A program made the position numbers and the translations under genes. From Actinomadura chibensis NBRC 106107 (GTDB lineage: Bacteria > Actinomycetota > Actinomycetes > Streptosporangiales > Streptosporangiaceae), in NCBI RefSeq assembly GCF_001552135.1, contig NZ_BCQP01000016.1, positions 124,001 to 188,000 on the forward strand: a stretch of DNA of 64,000 bases. The letters are read 5' to 3'. Positions 1 to 8,522 of the stretch are shown here, one piece after another; the first letter of the stretch is position 1, and each line of letters starts with the position of its first letter. A model generated the notes under the pieces. It had not been told where the DNA came from. It did not search any database and saw only the letters and a program-made list of their open reading frames with translations.

Positions 1-1
1 C

Positions 2-79
2 CGGCACGACATCGAGGTCGTCCCGCATCCGCGGACGGGCCGCCCGCTGATCCTGCCGCGCCGTCCCGCGCCGGGCTGA
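2..79 (+). CDS. 3' end of an unidentified gene (partial)
   Basis: The first bases form an open frame ending in TGA at 77-79. It gives 25 residues, basic and proline-rich, ending RRPAPG. Nearly every codon ends in G or C, as in the confirmed genes here, so it is probably the C-terminus of a gene that begins outside the window. The piece is too short to assign a family. About 107 bases separate it from the next start, so it need not share that transcript. Confidence 0.5.
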   Translation, partial: RHDIEVVPHPRTGRPLILPRRPAPG

Positions 80-186
80 CGCCGCCGCCCCGGCGGAATG
101 GTGGAAGCGTTGAACCGGGACCCCCGCAAGGCCCGTGCTGTTGGTTGTCGCGACAGCGGCCGAGGGACCGAGCCTGGGAGGACGCG

Positions 187-1881
187 CTGACCACCGAGAG
201 CCGCGTGGAGCGGGAGAAGGAGACCGAGGTCGAGACGGAGACCGGGGCCGCGGCCGACGAGGCGCCGCCGGAGCGGCCGCGATGGCGGCGGGTGGCGGCG
301 CGGGCCGTCACCGTGTCCGCCTTCCTGTTCGTGCTGGCCGCCCTCGTCATGCCGGCCGAGTACGCCCGGCTGACACCGCTGGCGTTCGTGCGCGTCCCGA
401 TCGAGGGCGTCGTGGGCGTCGCCGTCGTCCTCGTCGCGCCGGCGCGGTGGCGGCGGGTCGCCGCGGGGACGGCGGGGGCCGTCCTCGGGGTGCTGACCGT
501 CCTCAAGGTGATGGACATCGGGTTCGACGCGGTGCTCGTCCGGCCGTTCGACCTGGTGCTCGACTGGCCGCTGCTGCGTCCGGCCGTGGAGTTCGTCAGC
601 GGGTCGGCGGGGCCCGCCGGGGCGGTCGGCGCGGTGGCCGCCGTGGTGCTGCTGACGGTCGGGGTCGTGGTGCTCATGGCGCTGTCGGCGGTGCGGCTCG
701 GCCGCGTGGCCGTCCGGCACGACCGGAAGGCGGCGGGCGCGGCGGCGGTGCTCGGCGTCACGTGGGCGGTGTGCGCGGCGTTCGGCGTCCGGTTGGTGGA
801 CGGCGTGCCGGTCGCGTCGGGCAGCGCCGCCGTCCTCGCCTACGACCACGCCCGCGCGGTGCGGACGAGCCTCGACGACAAGAAGGAGTTCGCGAAGGCG
901 TCGGCGGTCGACGCGTTCCGCGACACCCCGAACGACAGGCTGCTGACCGGGCTTCGCGGCAAGAACGTCCTGCTGGCGTTCGTGGAGAGCTACGGCCGCT
1001 CCGCCGTGGAGAGCCCGCAGTACGCGCCGGGCGTCGACCCCGTCCTGGACGACGGCACGCGGCGGCTGCGCGCCGCCGGGTTCTCCGCGCGCAGCGGCTG
1101 GCTCACGTCGCCGACGGCGGGCGGCGGGAGCTGGCTCGCGCACGCCACCCTGCTGTCCGGGCTGTGGGTCGACAACCAGCAGCGGTACCGGACGCTCGTC
1201 GACAGCGACCGGCTGACGCTCAACAAGGCGTTCCGCCGCGCGTCCGCGCGGACGGTCGCGCTCATGCCCGCCATCACCCGCGCCTGGCCGGAGGGCTCGT
1301 TCTTCGGCTACGACAAGGTCTACGACTACCGCAACCTCGGGTACAAGGGGTCGCGGTTCAGCTTCGCCACCATGCCCGACCAGTACACGCTGTCGTTCTT
1401 CCAGCGGACCGAGCTCGCCCGGAAGGACCGCGGGCCCGTGATGGCGGAGACGGCGCTCGTGTCGAGCCACGCGCCGTGGGCGTCCATCCCGCGGCTCGTC
1501 CCGTGGGACGCGGTCGGCGACGGCGCCGTGTTCAAGGACATGGGCAAGGGGTACGACGCGCCGTGGCCGTCCGGCGGGCGGATGCGCGAGGAGTACCGCA
1601 AGTCGATCGAGTACACGCTGAACACGCTCGTCTCCTACGTGCAGACCTACGGGGACGACGACACCGTGCTCGTCTTCCTCGGCGACCACCAGCCCGCGCC
1701 GCTCATCACGGGGGCCGGCGCGAGCAGGGACGTGCCGATCACGATCGTCGCGAAGGACAAGGCGGTGCTGGACAAGGTGTCGGGGTGGGGCTGGCAGGAC
1801 GGTCTACGGCCCGCGCGCAACGGCCCCGTCTGGCCGATGAGCGCCTTCCGCGACCGGTTCCTCACCGCGTTCGGCGGCTGA
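187..1881 (+). CDS. Membrane sulfatase / lipoteichoic acid synthase-like protein
   Basis: The N-terminal third is a charged leader followed by several hydrophobic membrane segments. The rest is an extracytoplasmic alkaline-phosphatase-superfamily domain. Visible active-site features are VESYGR (metal-binding Glu near residue 267), a SPTAGGGSW segment with a candidate nucleophile Thr near 310, and LGDHQPAP with metal-binding Asp-His near 500. Family members transfer phosphoglycerol or phosphoethanolamine, or hydrolyse sulfate or phosphate esters, outside the membrane; the substrate is not readable here. Start choice: GGGAGG at 176-181 lies five bases before an in-frame CTG at 187, giving a natural M-T-T-E-S N-terminus. 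The alternatives are TTG at 145 (no RBS) and GTG at 205 (poor spacing). A GT39 gene follows after 28 bases, suggesting an envelope operon. Confidence 0.8.
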   Translation: MTTESRVEREKETEVETETGAAADEAPPERPRWRRVAARAVTVSAFLFVLAALVMPAEYARLTPLAFVRVPIEGVVGVAVVLVAPARWRRVAAGTAGAVLGVLTVLKVMDIGFDAVLVRPFDLVLDWPLLRPAVEFVSGSAGPAGAVGAVAAVVLLTVGVVVLMALSAVRLGRVAVRHDRKAAGAAAVLGVTWAVCAAFGVRLVDGVPVASGSAAVLAYDHARAVRTSLDDKKEFAKASAVDAFRDTPNDRLLTGLRGKNVLLAFVESYGRSAVESPQYAPGVDPVLDDGTRRLRAAGFSARSGWLTSPTAGGGSWLAHATLLSGLWVDNQQRYRTLVDSDRLTLNKAFRRASARTVALMPAITRAWPEGSFFGYDKVYDYRNLGYKGSRFSFATMPDQYTLSFFQRTELARKDRGPVMAETALVSSHAPWASIPRLVPWDAVGDGAVFKDMGKGYDAPWPSGGRMREEYRKSIEYTLNTLVSYVQTYGDDDTVLVFLGDHQPAPLITGAGASRDVPITIVAKDKAVLDKVSGWGWQDGLRPARNGPVWPMSAFRDRFLTAFGG

Positions 1882-1909
1882 CCGGACCCGGACGAGGGAG
1901 GGCGGTGAG

Positions 1910-3493
1910 GTGACCTCGCGGCGATGGGCCGCCGTCCTCGCCGTGGCGGCGCTGCTGGCCGGAATGGCGGCCGCGATGGTCTCCACGGCCGTGGCGCAGT
2001 CACCGACCATTGACGAACCGGTGTACGTGGCGACGGGCGTCGTCTATCTCAAAGAGCACGATCTCGAATACAACGCGGAGCATCCGCCGCTGGGGAAACT
2101 GCTCATCGGCGCCGGGGCCGTGGCGGGCGGAGTGAATCTCGATCCTTCGTTCACGGGGTCGGAGCAGGACGTCGGACGGCACCTGCTGTTCGAGTCGGGG
2201 AACGACGCGCAGCGGGTCATGCTGGCGGCACGGCTGCCGGTCATCGTCCTGACCTTGTGTTTCGGGCTGGTCGTCTTCTTTTTCGCCCGCGACCTCTGCG
2301 GGACGCGCGGCGGGCTCGTCGCGCTCGTCCTTTTCGCCTTCTCCCCCGACGTCATCGCGCACGGGTCATTGGCGACGCTCGACGTGCCCATGGCCGGATT
2401 CCTGCTAACGGCGGTGTGGTCGCTGTGGCGGGCGCGGGACCGGCGTCCGGGGCTCTACGTCCCGCTGGCCGGGGTGGCGCTCGGCGCGGCGGTGGCGACC
2501 AAGATGAGCGCCCTCCCGGCGATTCCCGTGCTGATGGGGCTGGCGGTGTTCTCGGTCTGGCCATCGAGCGTGCGGCGCCGCGTCGCCGCCGGGGCCGCGG
2601 TCGCGGGCATCGCGGTGGCGGTGGTGTGGGCGACTTACCTGGCCGTCGATCCGAGACTGCGCTGGACGACGCCCCCCGACGTGCCCGACATCGGCGGATG
2701 GCGCGGCCTCGCCACCGACCGGCTGCCGTTCCCCGCGCCGTTCCGGGACGGAATGCGCATCCAGTTCGGCTTCGAGGACATGCGCTGGACGAGTTTCCTC
2801 TTCGGCCACGCCTACCAAGGATCGCGCTGGTATTACCTCCCGGCGGCGCTCTTGGTGAAGACTCCGCTCGGAATGCTCGCGCTCTGGGCGGCGGGCATCG
2901 CCGCGTTGTGGGCCGTTCCGCGTCTCCGTCCGGCGGCGCCCTACGTCCTTCTCCCGGCGGCGGTGCTGGTCGCGGTGGCGATGACGGGGGCGCGGGATCT
3001 CGGCGTCCGGTACGTGGTGTTCGTTCCGATGTTCCTCGCCGTCGCGGCGGGCGGCACGGCCTTGCTCCGCCGCCGATGGGTCCCGGTCGCCACGGGGGCG
3101 CTGCTGCTGTTCGTCGCCGTCAGTTCACTGCGGACGTATCCGTATTACCTGCCGTATTCGAATGAGGCGTTCGGCGGGCCGTCCAGGACACATCTGCGCC
3201 TGCACGACTCCAATGTCGACTGGGGGCAGGATCTGAAACGGCTCGCCGACCGGCTCCGCGACGACCATTCCGGCGAGCGGGTGTGGCTCGCCTACAAGGG
3301 CAGCGGCGTCCCGTCCTGGTACGGGATCCGCGCCTCCGACCCGCTTACTACGCCGCCCGCTCAGGTGCACGGGCTGCTGGCCGTGTCGGACAGCCGGCTC
3401 GCCAAGGACGACCCCCGGATCGTCGCGCTGACCGCGACCAGCGAGCGGGTCGGGGACGTCGGCCACTCCATCACCCTCTTCCGCCGCCCCTAG
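1910..3493 (+). CDS. GT39/ArnT-like membrane glycosyltransferase
   Basis: This 527-residue polytopic protein carries the GT-C fold signature early on. An acidic pair sits in PTIDEPVY (Asp35-Glu36) in the first extracytoplasmic loop, and EHPPLGK follows at about 57-63. Ten or more hydrophobic helices follow. Such enzymes move a sugar from a polyprenyl-phosphate donor to a protein, lipid or polymer on the outer face of the membrane. The GTG start is preceded by GGAGG at 1897-1901. It follows the sulfatase-like gene closely, so the two probably modify the same envelope component. Its TAG stop shares the tetranucleotide CTAG with the stop of the convergent gene. Acceptor and sugar are unknown. 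Confidence 0.8.
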   Translation: MTSRRWAAVLAVAALLAGMAAAMVSTAVAQSPTIDEPVYVATGVVYLKEHDLEYNAEHPPLGKLLIGAGAVAGGVNLDPSFTGSEQDVGRHLLFESGNDAQRVMLAARLPVIVLTLCFGLVVFFFARDLCGTRGGLVALVLFAFSPDVIAHGSLATLDVPMAGFLLTAVWSLWRARDRRPGLYVPLAGVALGAAVATKMSALPAIPVLMGLAVFSVWPSSVRRRVAAGAAVAGIAVAVVWATYLAVDPRLRWTTPPDVPDIGGWRGLATDRLPFPAPFRDGMRIQFGFEDMRWTSFLFGHAYQGSRWYYLPAALLVKTPLGMLALWAAGIAALWAVPRLRPAAPYVLLPAAVLVAVAMTGARDLGVRYVVFVPMFLAVAAGGTALLRRRWVPVATGALLLFVAVSSLRTYPYYLPYSNEAFGGPSRTHLRLHDSNVDWGQDLKRLADRLRDDHSGERVWLAYKGSGVPSWYGIRASDPLTTPPAQVHGLLAVSDSRLAKDDPRIVALTATSERVGDVGHSITLFRRP

Positions 3494-6342
3494 CGGCGGC
3501 TGTGGGCGCGGGCCCAGAGCGCGGGCCAGCCGCCCGCCCCGAGCCACGACGCCGGGACGCGCAGCCCGTGCGCGGCGACCTCGTCCGAGAGGCGCCCCGT
3601 GTCCGCGCCGAGTTCGCGGGCGGCGGGCAGGGCGCGCCGCCACGGGCCGTCCTCGTCGGCGAGCGTCGTGACCGGGTATCCGGGGACGGTCGCGGCCCCC
3701 GGCGCGGCCACCGCGCACAGCTCCGCGTCCGGGGCCGCGCAGGTCACCGCCACGGTGAGCGCGCAGAGCAGCGGCTCGGCGGCGTGCCGGGCGACGGCGC
3801 GGGCGAGGACCGGGTCGTCCTGGCCGGCGAGCCGCCCGACCGCGCGCCGGATCCGGCGCCCGGCGAGGTCGAGCGCGTAGGCGTCGGCGACGCCGGGCAG
3901 CTTGACGAGGCGGCGCAGCGTCTTCGGCAGCGGCGGCTCGTCCAGCAGGAGCGGGAGCCGGTCGAAGCGCTCGCGCAGCGCCGGGTCGAGGGCGTCGAGC
4001 GCCGCCGCGAGCGGGCGGCGGCCGGTCGCCGTCCACAGCGCGCCGAGGTCGGCCGCGCCCGTGTCCAGCGCCCGCCGGACGGCGCCCGCGAGCTGCGCGG
4101 CGCCGAGCCGCCGCAGCCGGACGAGCGCCGCGTCCGGCGGGGTCGCGGCGACGGCGGCGAACACGGCGAGGACGCCGGGGCCCGGCAACGCGTCCCGCGC
4201 GAGCGGCTCGAGCGCCGGGCCGACCTCCTCGACCAGCCGGGGCGCGCCGCGCCGCCGCGCCGGCCGGACCGGCGGCGGCTCGTCCACGATCCCGGCCGGG
4301 GCGTCCGGGACCGCGCCGGGGATCGAGGCGACCCAGGCGCGGAAGCGGCGCTCCAGCTCCGCGTCCGGCTCGTCGTTGAACCGCGCCGCGATCTCGCTGA
4401 CCCGCCAGCCCCGCGCCCCCGGGCGCAGCGGCCACAGCTCGGCGTTCGCGACCAGCGCGCCGCGCGCGTCGTACAGCCCGGCGAGCCCGCTGCGCCCCTT
4501 CCGGGCGTCCTCGACGTAGCCGGGCGAGGCGATGCAGTTGCCCATGAAGTCCGCCCATTCGGACAGGTCGCGGGCGGTGCGGGCGATCCTGACCCGGACC
4601 CCGGCGCCGGGGACGGCGGCCCCGTCCCGCTCCAGCAGCGGCGCCGGGACGGCGAACTCGCCGGTCAGCGCCTCGGCGATCGCGGTGCCGGACAGCAGGG
4701 CGGCGGTGAGGTCCGGCCACGTCCGCGCGTGCCGGGGCGGGACGCCGCCGAGCGCGACGAGCTGCGCCGCCCCGGACGCGGCGAGCGTGACCGAGTCGAG
4801 CCGGGGCGCGAGCGGGTCGGCCGGAGGCGGCTCCGGGTCGTGCTCGAACCAGGGCTCGCCGGTGCCGGGCGTGGGCGCCGCCCGCTCGTGCCCGTGGACC
4901 CGGGCGAGCGCGTCGACCAGGTCGGCGTACCAGAGCAGGTCCCCGACCGTCTCCGCGGCGGCGGGGTCCGGGTCCGCGGCGAGCCGTTCGTAGAGGGGCG
5001 CGGTGTCCGGCTGGAGGATGTTCGTCCACTTCGGGATGCCCGCCCAGCCGGCCGGGGGGCGCCCGTACCCGGCGACGCCGCGCCAGCTCCGCAGGTCGGC
5101 CGCCGCCCACCGGCGCGGCGCCCCGGTGCGGACGGAGACGGCGAGGCCGATCGCCTCGGCCGCGTCCGCCACGATCAGCAGGGCGAGGTCGCGGGCGGAG
5201 GCCAGCCGGGGCTGGACGTACGCGGCGAGCTTGGCGTCGCGGGCGCCCCCGCCGGAGACCCTGCGGTGGAGGTCGCGCAGGTAGGGGGCGGGACGCGACG
5301 GCAGCCCCGTCAGGCCCGGCACGCGGCGCCGCGCGAGCCCGGCGGCCTGCTCGTCCACCAGGGCGGAGGCGGCGGCGAGCAGGTCGGCGGAGCGGGCGAG
5401 GCCGTCGTGCGGCCCGTGGTCGGCGACGGCCACGGCGGTCCGGAGCAGGGCCGTGGCGCCGAGCGCGTCCTGCAGCAGGCGGTCGAGCCGGACGCGGACG
5501 TACGCCTCGTCCGGCACCCAGCGGGCGGCGTCCCCGAGGGACGGCTCCCTCCCCCGGAGGGACATGCGCACCCGCCACAGGACTTCGGCGTCCTCGTCGT
5601 GGCGGCGGCGCAGGCGCAGCGCGTCGACGCGGCCGCGCCTGCTCTGCGTCGCGAGCCGCCGCTGCCGCCGCGCGGCCGCCGCGTGGTGGTCCAGGACCCG
5701 GCCCCACAGGTCGGTGATCAGGTCGAGGCGGCGGCGCCGGGGCACCGGCTCCAGCACCTGCCGCAGGTGCCGGGCGAGCGCGGACGGCGGCCCGCCCGGG
5801 ATGACGGCGGCGTCCCCCGCCTCCCCCGCGTCCAGCGCGAGGACGCGTTCGAGCTGCTCGGGGCCGAGGACGTCGCTCGCCGCCGCGGCGAGGTGCAGCG
5901 CCGCCCACCGTCCCTCGGCGGCGGCGCGCCCGGCGGCGGCGCCGACCGGCTTCGTGACGGCGGGCCCGAACAGCGCCACGAGGAACGCGCTCCGCTCGCC
6001 GAGCCGCGCCGCCCCGGCCGGGCCGACGGCGCGGAGGGCGGCGAGGACGGCGTCGCGCTGGTCGCCGCGCGCCCCGGCGAGCCGCGCGGACCGGAAGCCC
6101 GCGCCGAGGTCGACGCCCGCGCCCGCCGCCACCGCCCCGCCGTCCGCGACGAGCCTGGACAGCTCGGCGACGGCGTGCCGGACGTCGGCGTCGTCCGCGC
6201 CGTCCGGGCCGAGCGCGACGGGTTCGCCGGGCCGCGCGTCGGCGCCGTCCGGCAGGCGCGCCGGACCTGCCGGGCGCGCCGCCCACGCGGCACGGCCCGA
6301 CGCCACCACGCCGCCGGCGAGCCTGATCTTCACGCGTCCCAT
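3490..6342 (-). CDS. Large protein with a PcfJ-like segment, function unknown
   Basis: A 950-residue soluble protein rich in Ala, Arg and Leu, with no signal peptide or membrane helix. I recognise one segment, roughly residues 590-690: an FMGNCIAS motif, then a Tyr, a GLYDARGALVANAEL strand pair, then SEIAARFND and a terminal helix with RFRAWV. This order (Met-x-x-Cys, beta strands ending in an acidic residue, a short loop, an amphipathic helix) resembles PcfJ proteins, first known from conjugative plasmids and of unknown biochemical role. The flanks look like helical repeats. The ATG at 6342 has only a weak GGGG upstream; the GTG at 6333 is an alternative. Several long antisense frames over this gene are shadows. 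Confidence 0.7.
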   Translation of the reverse strand: MGRVKIRLAGGVVASGRAAWAARPAGPARLPDGADARPGEPVALGPDGADDADVRHAVAELSRLVADGGAVAAGAGVDLGAGFRSARLAGARGDQRDAVLAALRAVGPAGAARLGERSAFLVALFGPAVTKPVGAAAGRAAAEGRWAALHLAAAASDVLGPEQLERVLALDAGEAGDAAVIPGGPPSALARHLRQVLEPVPRRRRLDLITDLWGRVLDHHAAAARRQRRLATQSRRGRVDALRLRRRHDEDAEVLWRVRMSLRGREPSLGDAARWVPDEAYVRVRLDRLLQDALGATALLRTAVAVADHGPHDGLARSADLLAAASALVDEQAAGLARRRVPGLTGLPSRPAPYLRDLHRRVSGGGARDAKLAAYVQPRLASARDLALLIVADAAEAIGLAVSVRTGAPRRWAAADLRSWRGVAGYGRPPAGWAGIPKWTNILQPDTAPLYERLAADPDPAAAETVGDLLWYADLVDALARVHGHERAAPTPGTGEPWFEHDPEPPPADPLAPRLDSVTLAASGAAQLVALGGVPPRHARTWPDLTAALLSGTAIAEALTGEFAVPAPLLERDGAAVPGAGVRVRIARTARDLSEWADFMGNCIASPGYVEDARKGRSGLAGLYDARGALVANAELWPLRPGARGWRVSEIAARFNDEPDAELERRFRAWVASIPGAVPDAPAGIVDEPPPVRPARRRGAPRLVEEVGPALEPLARDALPGPGVLAVFAAVAATPPDAALVRLRRLGAAQLAGAVRRALDTGAADLGALWTATGRRPLAAALDALDPALRERFDRLPLLLDEPPLPKTLRRLVKLPGVADAYALDLAGRRIRRAVGRLAGQDDPVLARAVARHAAEPLLCALTVAVTCAAPDAELCAVAAPGAATVPGYPVTTLADEDGPWRRALPAARELGADTGRLSDEVAAHGLRVPASWLGAGGWPALWARAHSRR

Positions 6343-6399
6343 GATCCCCGGGCGGAACGGCCCCGGCCACCGGGTTTCCGCGCGGCCGCGCGGCCGCGG

Positions 6400-6939
6400 T
6401 CAGCGCAGGTTCGCGTACCCCTCGGACACGAGCCGCTCGGCGATCTGCGCGTAGGCGGCCGGGTCGGACGGCGCGGTCGTCGCGAGGCCGTCCACGTAGC
6501 GGTTGAACATGCAGAACGCGGCGGCGATCAGCACGGTGTCATGGATCTCCACATCCGAGGCCCCGGCGTGCCGGGCCGCGGCGACGTGCTCGGCGCCGAC
6601 CTCCCGTCCGCCGCGCTGGACGGCGGCGGCGACCGCGAGCAGCGCCCGCAGCTTCTCCGAGATGGGCGCGCCCTCCGGATCCGCGTGGACGTGCCGCACC
6701 AGCGCCATCCCGCCCGGAAGCTGGGCGGCCGCGCACGCCGAGTGCGACGACGAGCAGAACCGGCAGCCGTTCAGCTCGGACACGTAGGCCGCGATCAGCT
6801 CGCGCTCGCCGCGCTCCAGCGGGCCGGGGCCGCGCAGCAGGGTCTCGGCCAGCGCGCCGAGCGGGCCCGCCGTCTCCGGCCGGAACTTGAGCAGGGCCCG
6901 CAGGCCGGGGAGCGTGTCGTCCAGGTCGATGTGTGCCAC
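6400..6939 (-). CDS. AhpD-like / carboxymuconolactone decarboxylase family protein
   Basis: A 179-residue protein of the AhpD-like fold. The redox motif CRFCSSSHSACA (first Cys near residue 59) contains the Cys-x-x-Cys and downstream His that define peroxidase-related members. These proteins work as thiol-dependent peroxidases or adaptors that remove organic hydroperoxides in the cytoplasm. I set the start at the GTG at 6939, because GGAGG lies eight bases upstream in the mRNA; an ATG at 6972 would put that RBS inside the gene. It is divergent from a flavin oxidoreductase across about 100 bases that hold a perfect 13-base dyad. Confidence 0.85.
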   Translation of the reverse strand: MAHIDLDDTLPGLRALLKFRPETAGPLGALAETLLRGPGPLERGERELIAAYVSELNGCRFCSSSHSACAAAQLPGGMALVRHVHADPEGAPISEKLRALLAVAAAVQRGGREVGAEHVAAARHAGASDVEIHDTVLIAAAFCMFNRYVDGLATTAPSDPAAYAQIAERLVSEGYANLR

Positions 6940-6963
6940 GAATCCGCCTCCAGGGAAGGTCGC

Positions 6964-6976
6964 CGAGGTCACCTCG
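6964..6976. promoter_or_regulatory. 13-base dyad between divergent genes
   Basis: CGAGGT-C-ACCTCG is a perfect inverted repeat about an odd centre. It sits in the roughly 100-base gap between the AhpD-like gene (minus) and the phytoene-desaturase-type gene (plus), so a bound regulator could act on both. No matching regulator is adjacent. A chance dyad cannot be excluded. Confidence 0.3.
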
Positions 6977-7040
6977 ATCCTGCGACGGCCGCCGCCGCCC
7001 GCGCCACTTCGGAACGGTCATCCTGTGGTTCGCTGGGGCG

Positions 7041-8522
7041 ATGTACGACGTCGTGATCGCGGGCGGCGGGCACAACGGGCTCGTCGCCGCCGCCTACCTC
7101 GCCCGGGCCGGGCGTCGGGTCCTGGTGCTGGAGCGCCTCGGCCACTGCGGCGGGCTCGCCGTCTCGGCCCGCGTGTTCCCCGGCGTGGACGCGCGCCTCT
7201 CCCGCTACTCGTACCTGGTGAGCCTGCTGCCGTCGCGGATCGTCCGGGACCTCGGGCTGCGGATCGAGCTGCGGCGGCGCCGGTACGCCTCTTACACGCC
7301 GGTCGGCGGCGGCGGCCTGCTCGTCGACGACGCCGACCCGGCGCGGACGGACGCGTCGCTCGGCCCCGACGCGACCGCCTGGCGCCGCTTCTACACCATG
7401 ACCGGGCACGTCGCCCGCCGCGTCGCGCCCACGCTGCTGGAACCGCTGCGCGACCGCGCCGGGCTGCGCCGGATCGTGGCCGACGCCGGGGCGTGGCGCG
7501 ACCTGTTCGAACGCCCCGTCGGCGACGTCGTGGACGAGCGGTTCACCGGCGACGCCGTCCGGGGCGCGGTGCTCACCGACGCGCTGATCGGCACCTTCGC
7601 CGACCCGTCCGACCCGTCCGACCCGTCGCTGCTCGCGAACCGCTGCTTCCTGTACCACGTCGTCGGCGACGGGACCGGCGACTGGAACGTGCCGGTCGGC
7701 GGGATGGGCGCGGTCACCGGCGCGCTCGCCGACGCCGCCCGCGCCGCCGGGGCCGAGCTCCGGACGGGCATGGAGGTCCTGCACGCCGACCCGTCCGGCG
7801 AGGTCACGTTCCGGGACGGCGGCGGCGCCGAGCACGCCGTCTCGGCGCGGCACGTCCTGCTCAACCTGCCGGGCGAGACGCGGGCGGAGGGGTCGCAGCT
7901 CAAGGTCAACATGGTGCTGGCGCGGCTGCCGCGGCTGCGCGACCCGTCCGTCCGGCCGGAGGAGGCGTTCGCCGGGACGTTCCACGTCAACGAGTCCCGC
8001 TCGCAACTCGACGCCGCCTACCGGGAGGCCGCCGCCGGGCGGATCCCCGCGACGCCGCCCGCCGAGGTGTACTGCCACTCGCTGACGGACCCGTCCGTCC
8101 TCGGTCCGGAGCTGCGGGCGGCCGGGGCGCACACGCTGACGCTGTTCGGCCTGCACATGCCCGCGCGGCTGTTCCGCGCCGACCCCGAGGGCGCGCGGGC
8201 GGAGGCGCTGCGCGCGACGCTCGCGTCGTTCGGGTCCGTCCTCGCCGAGCCGGTCGAGGACTGCCTGCTGCGCGCCCCCGACGGCAGTCTGTGCCTGGAG
8301 GCCAAGACGCCCGTCGACCTGGAGAGCGAGCTCGGCCTGCCCGGCGGGCACATCTTCCACCGCGACCTGTCGTGGCCGTTCGCCGAGGACCCCGCCGAGC
8401 GGGGGCGGTGGGGCGTCGAGACCGAGCATCCGAGGCTGCTGCTGTGCGGGGCGGGGGCGCGGCGCGGCGGCGGGGTCAGCGGCATCCCCGGCCACAACGC
8501 GGCCCGCGCGATCCTCGGTTAG
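7041..8522 (+). CDS. Phytoene desaturase-type FAD-dependent oxidoreductase
   Basis: A 493-residue flavoprotein that opens directly with the dinucleotide-binding fold (VVIAGGGHNGLVAAAYLARAG) and has the GGLAVSARVF segment that follows it in phytoene-desaturase/amine-oxidase relatives. The C-terminal FAD contact region reads GGVSGIPGHNAARAIL. Members oxidise or isomerise isoprenoids, amines or fatty compounds; no carotenoid genes lie nearby, so the substrate is open. The ATG at 7041 makes the fold begin at residue 2, which is typical, although the frame is open further upstream. A run of three nine-base repeats at about 7605-7630 encodes DPSDPSDPS. Its TAG stop overlaps the TAA stop of the convergent monooxygenase. 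Confidence 0.85.
   Translation: MYDVVIAGGGHNGLVAAAYLARAGRRVLVLERLGHCGGLAVSARVFPGVDARLSRYSYLVSLLPSRIVRDLGLRIELRRRRYASYTPVGGGGLLVDDADPARTDASLGPDATAWRRFYTMTGHVARRVAPTLLEPLRDRAGLRRIVADAGAWRDLFERPVGDVVDERFTGDAVRGAVLTDALIGTFADPSDPSDPSLLANRCFLYHVVGDGTGDWNVPVGGMGAVTGALADAARAAGAELRTGMEVLHADPSGEVTFRDGGGAEHAVSARHVLLNLPGETRAEGSQLKVNMVLARLPRLRDPSVRPEEAFAGTFHVNESRSQLDAAYREAAAGRIPATPPAEVYCHSLTDPSVLGPELRAAGAHTLTLFGLHMPARLFRADPEGARAEALRATLASFGSVLAEPVEDCLLRAPDGSLCLEAKTPVDLESELGLPGGHIFHRDLSWPFAEDPAERGRWGVETEHPRLLLCGAGARRGGGVSGIPGHNAARAILG

Noticed and set aside
3283..7056. Very long plus-strand open frame opposite the PcfJ-like gene
   Set aside because: Its product is Arg/Ala/Pro-rich without domains; it is the usual shadow of high-GC third-position bias of the real minus-strand gene.
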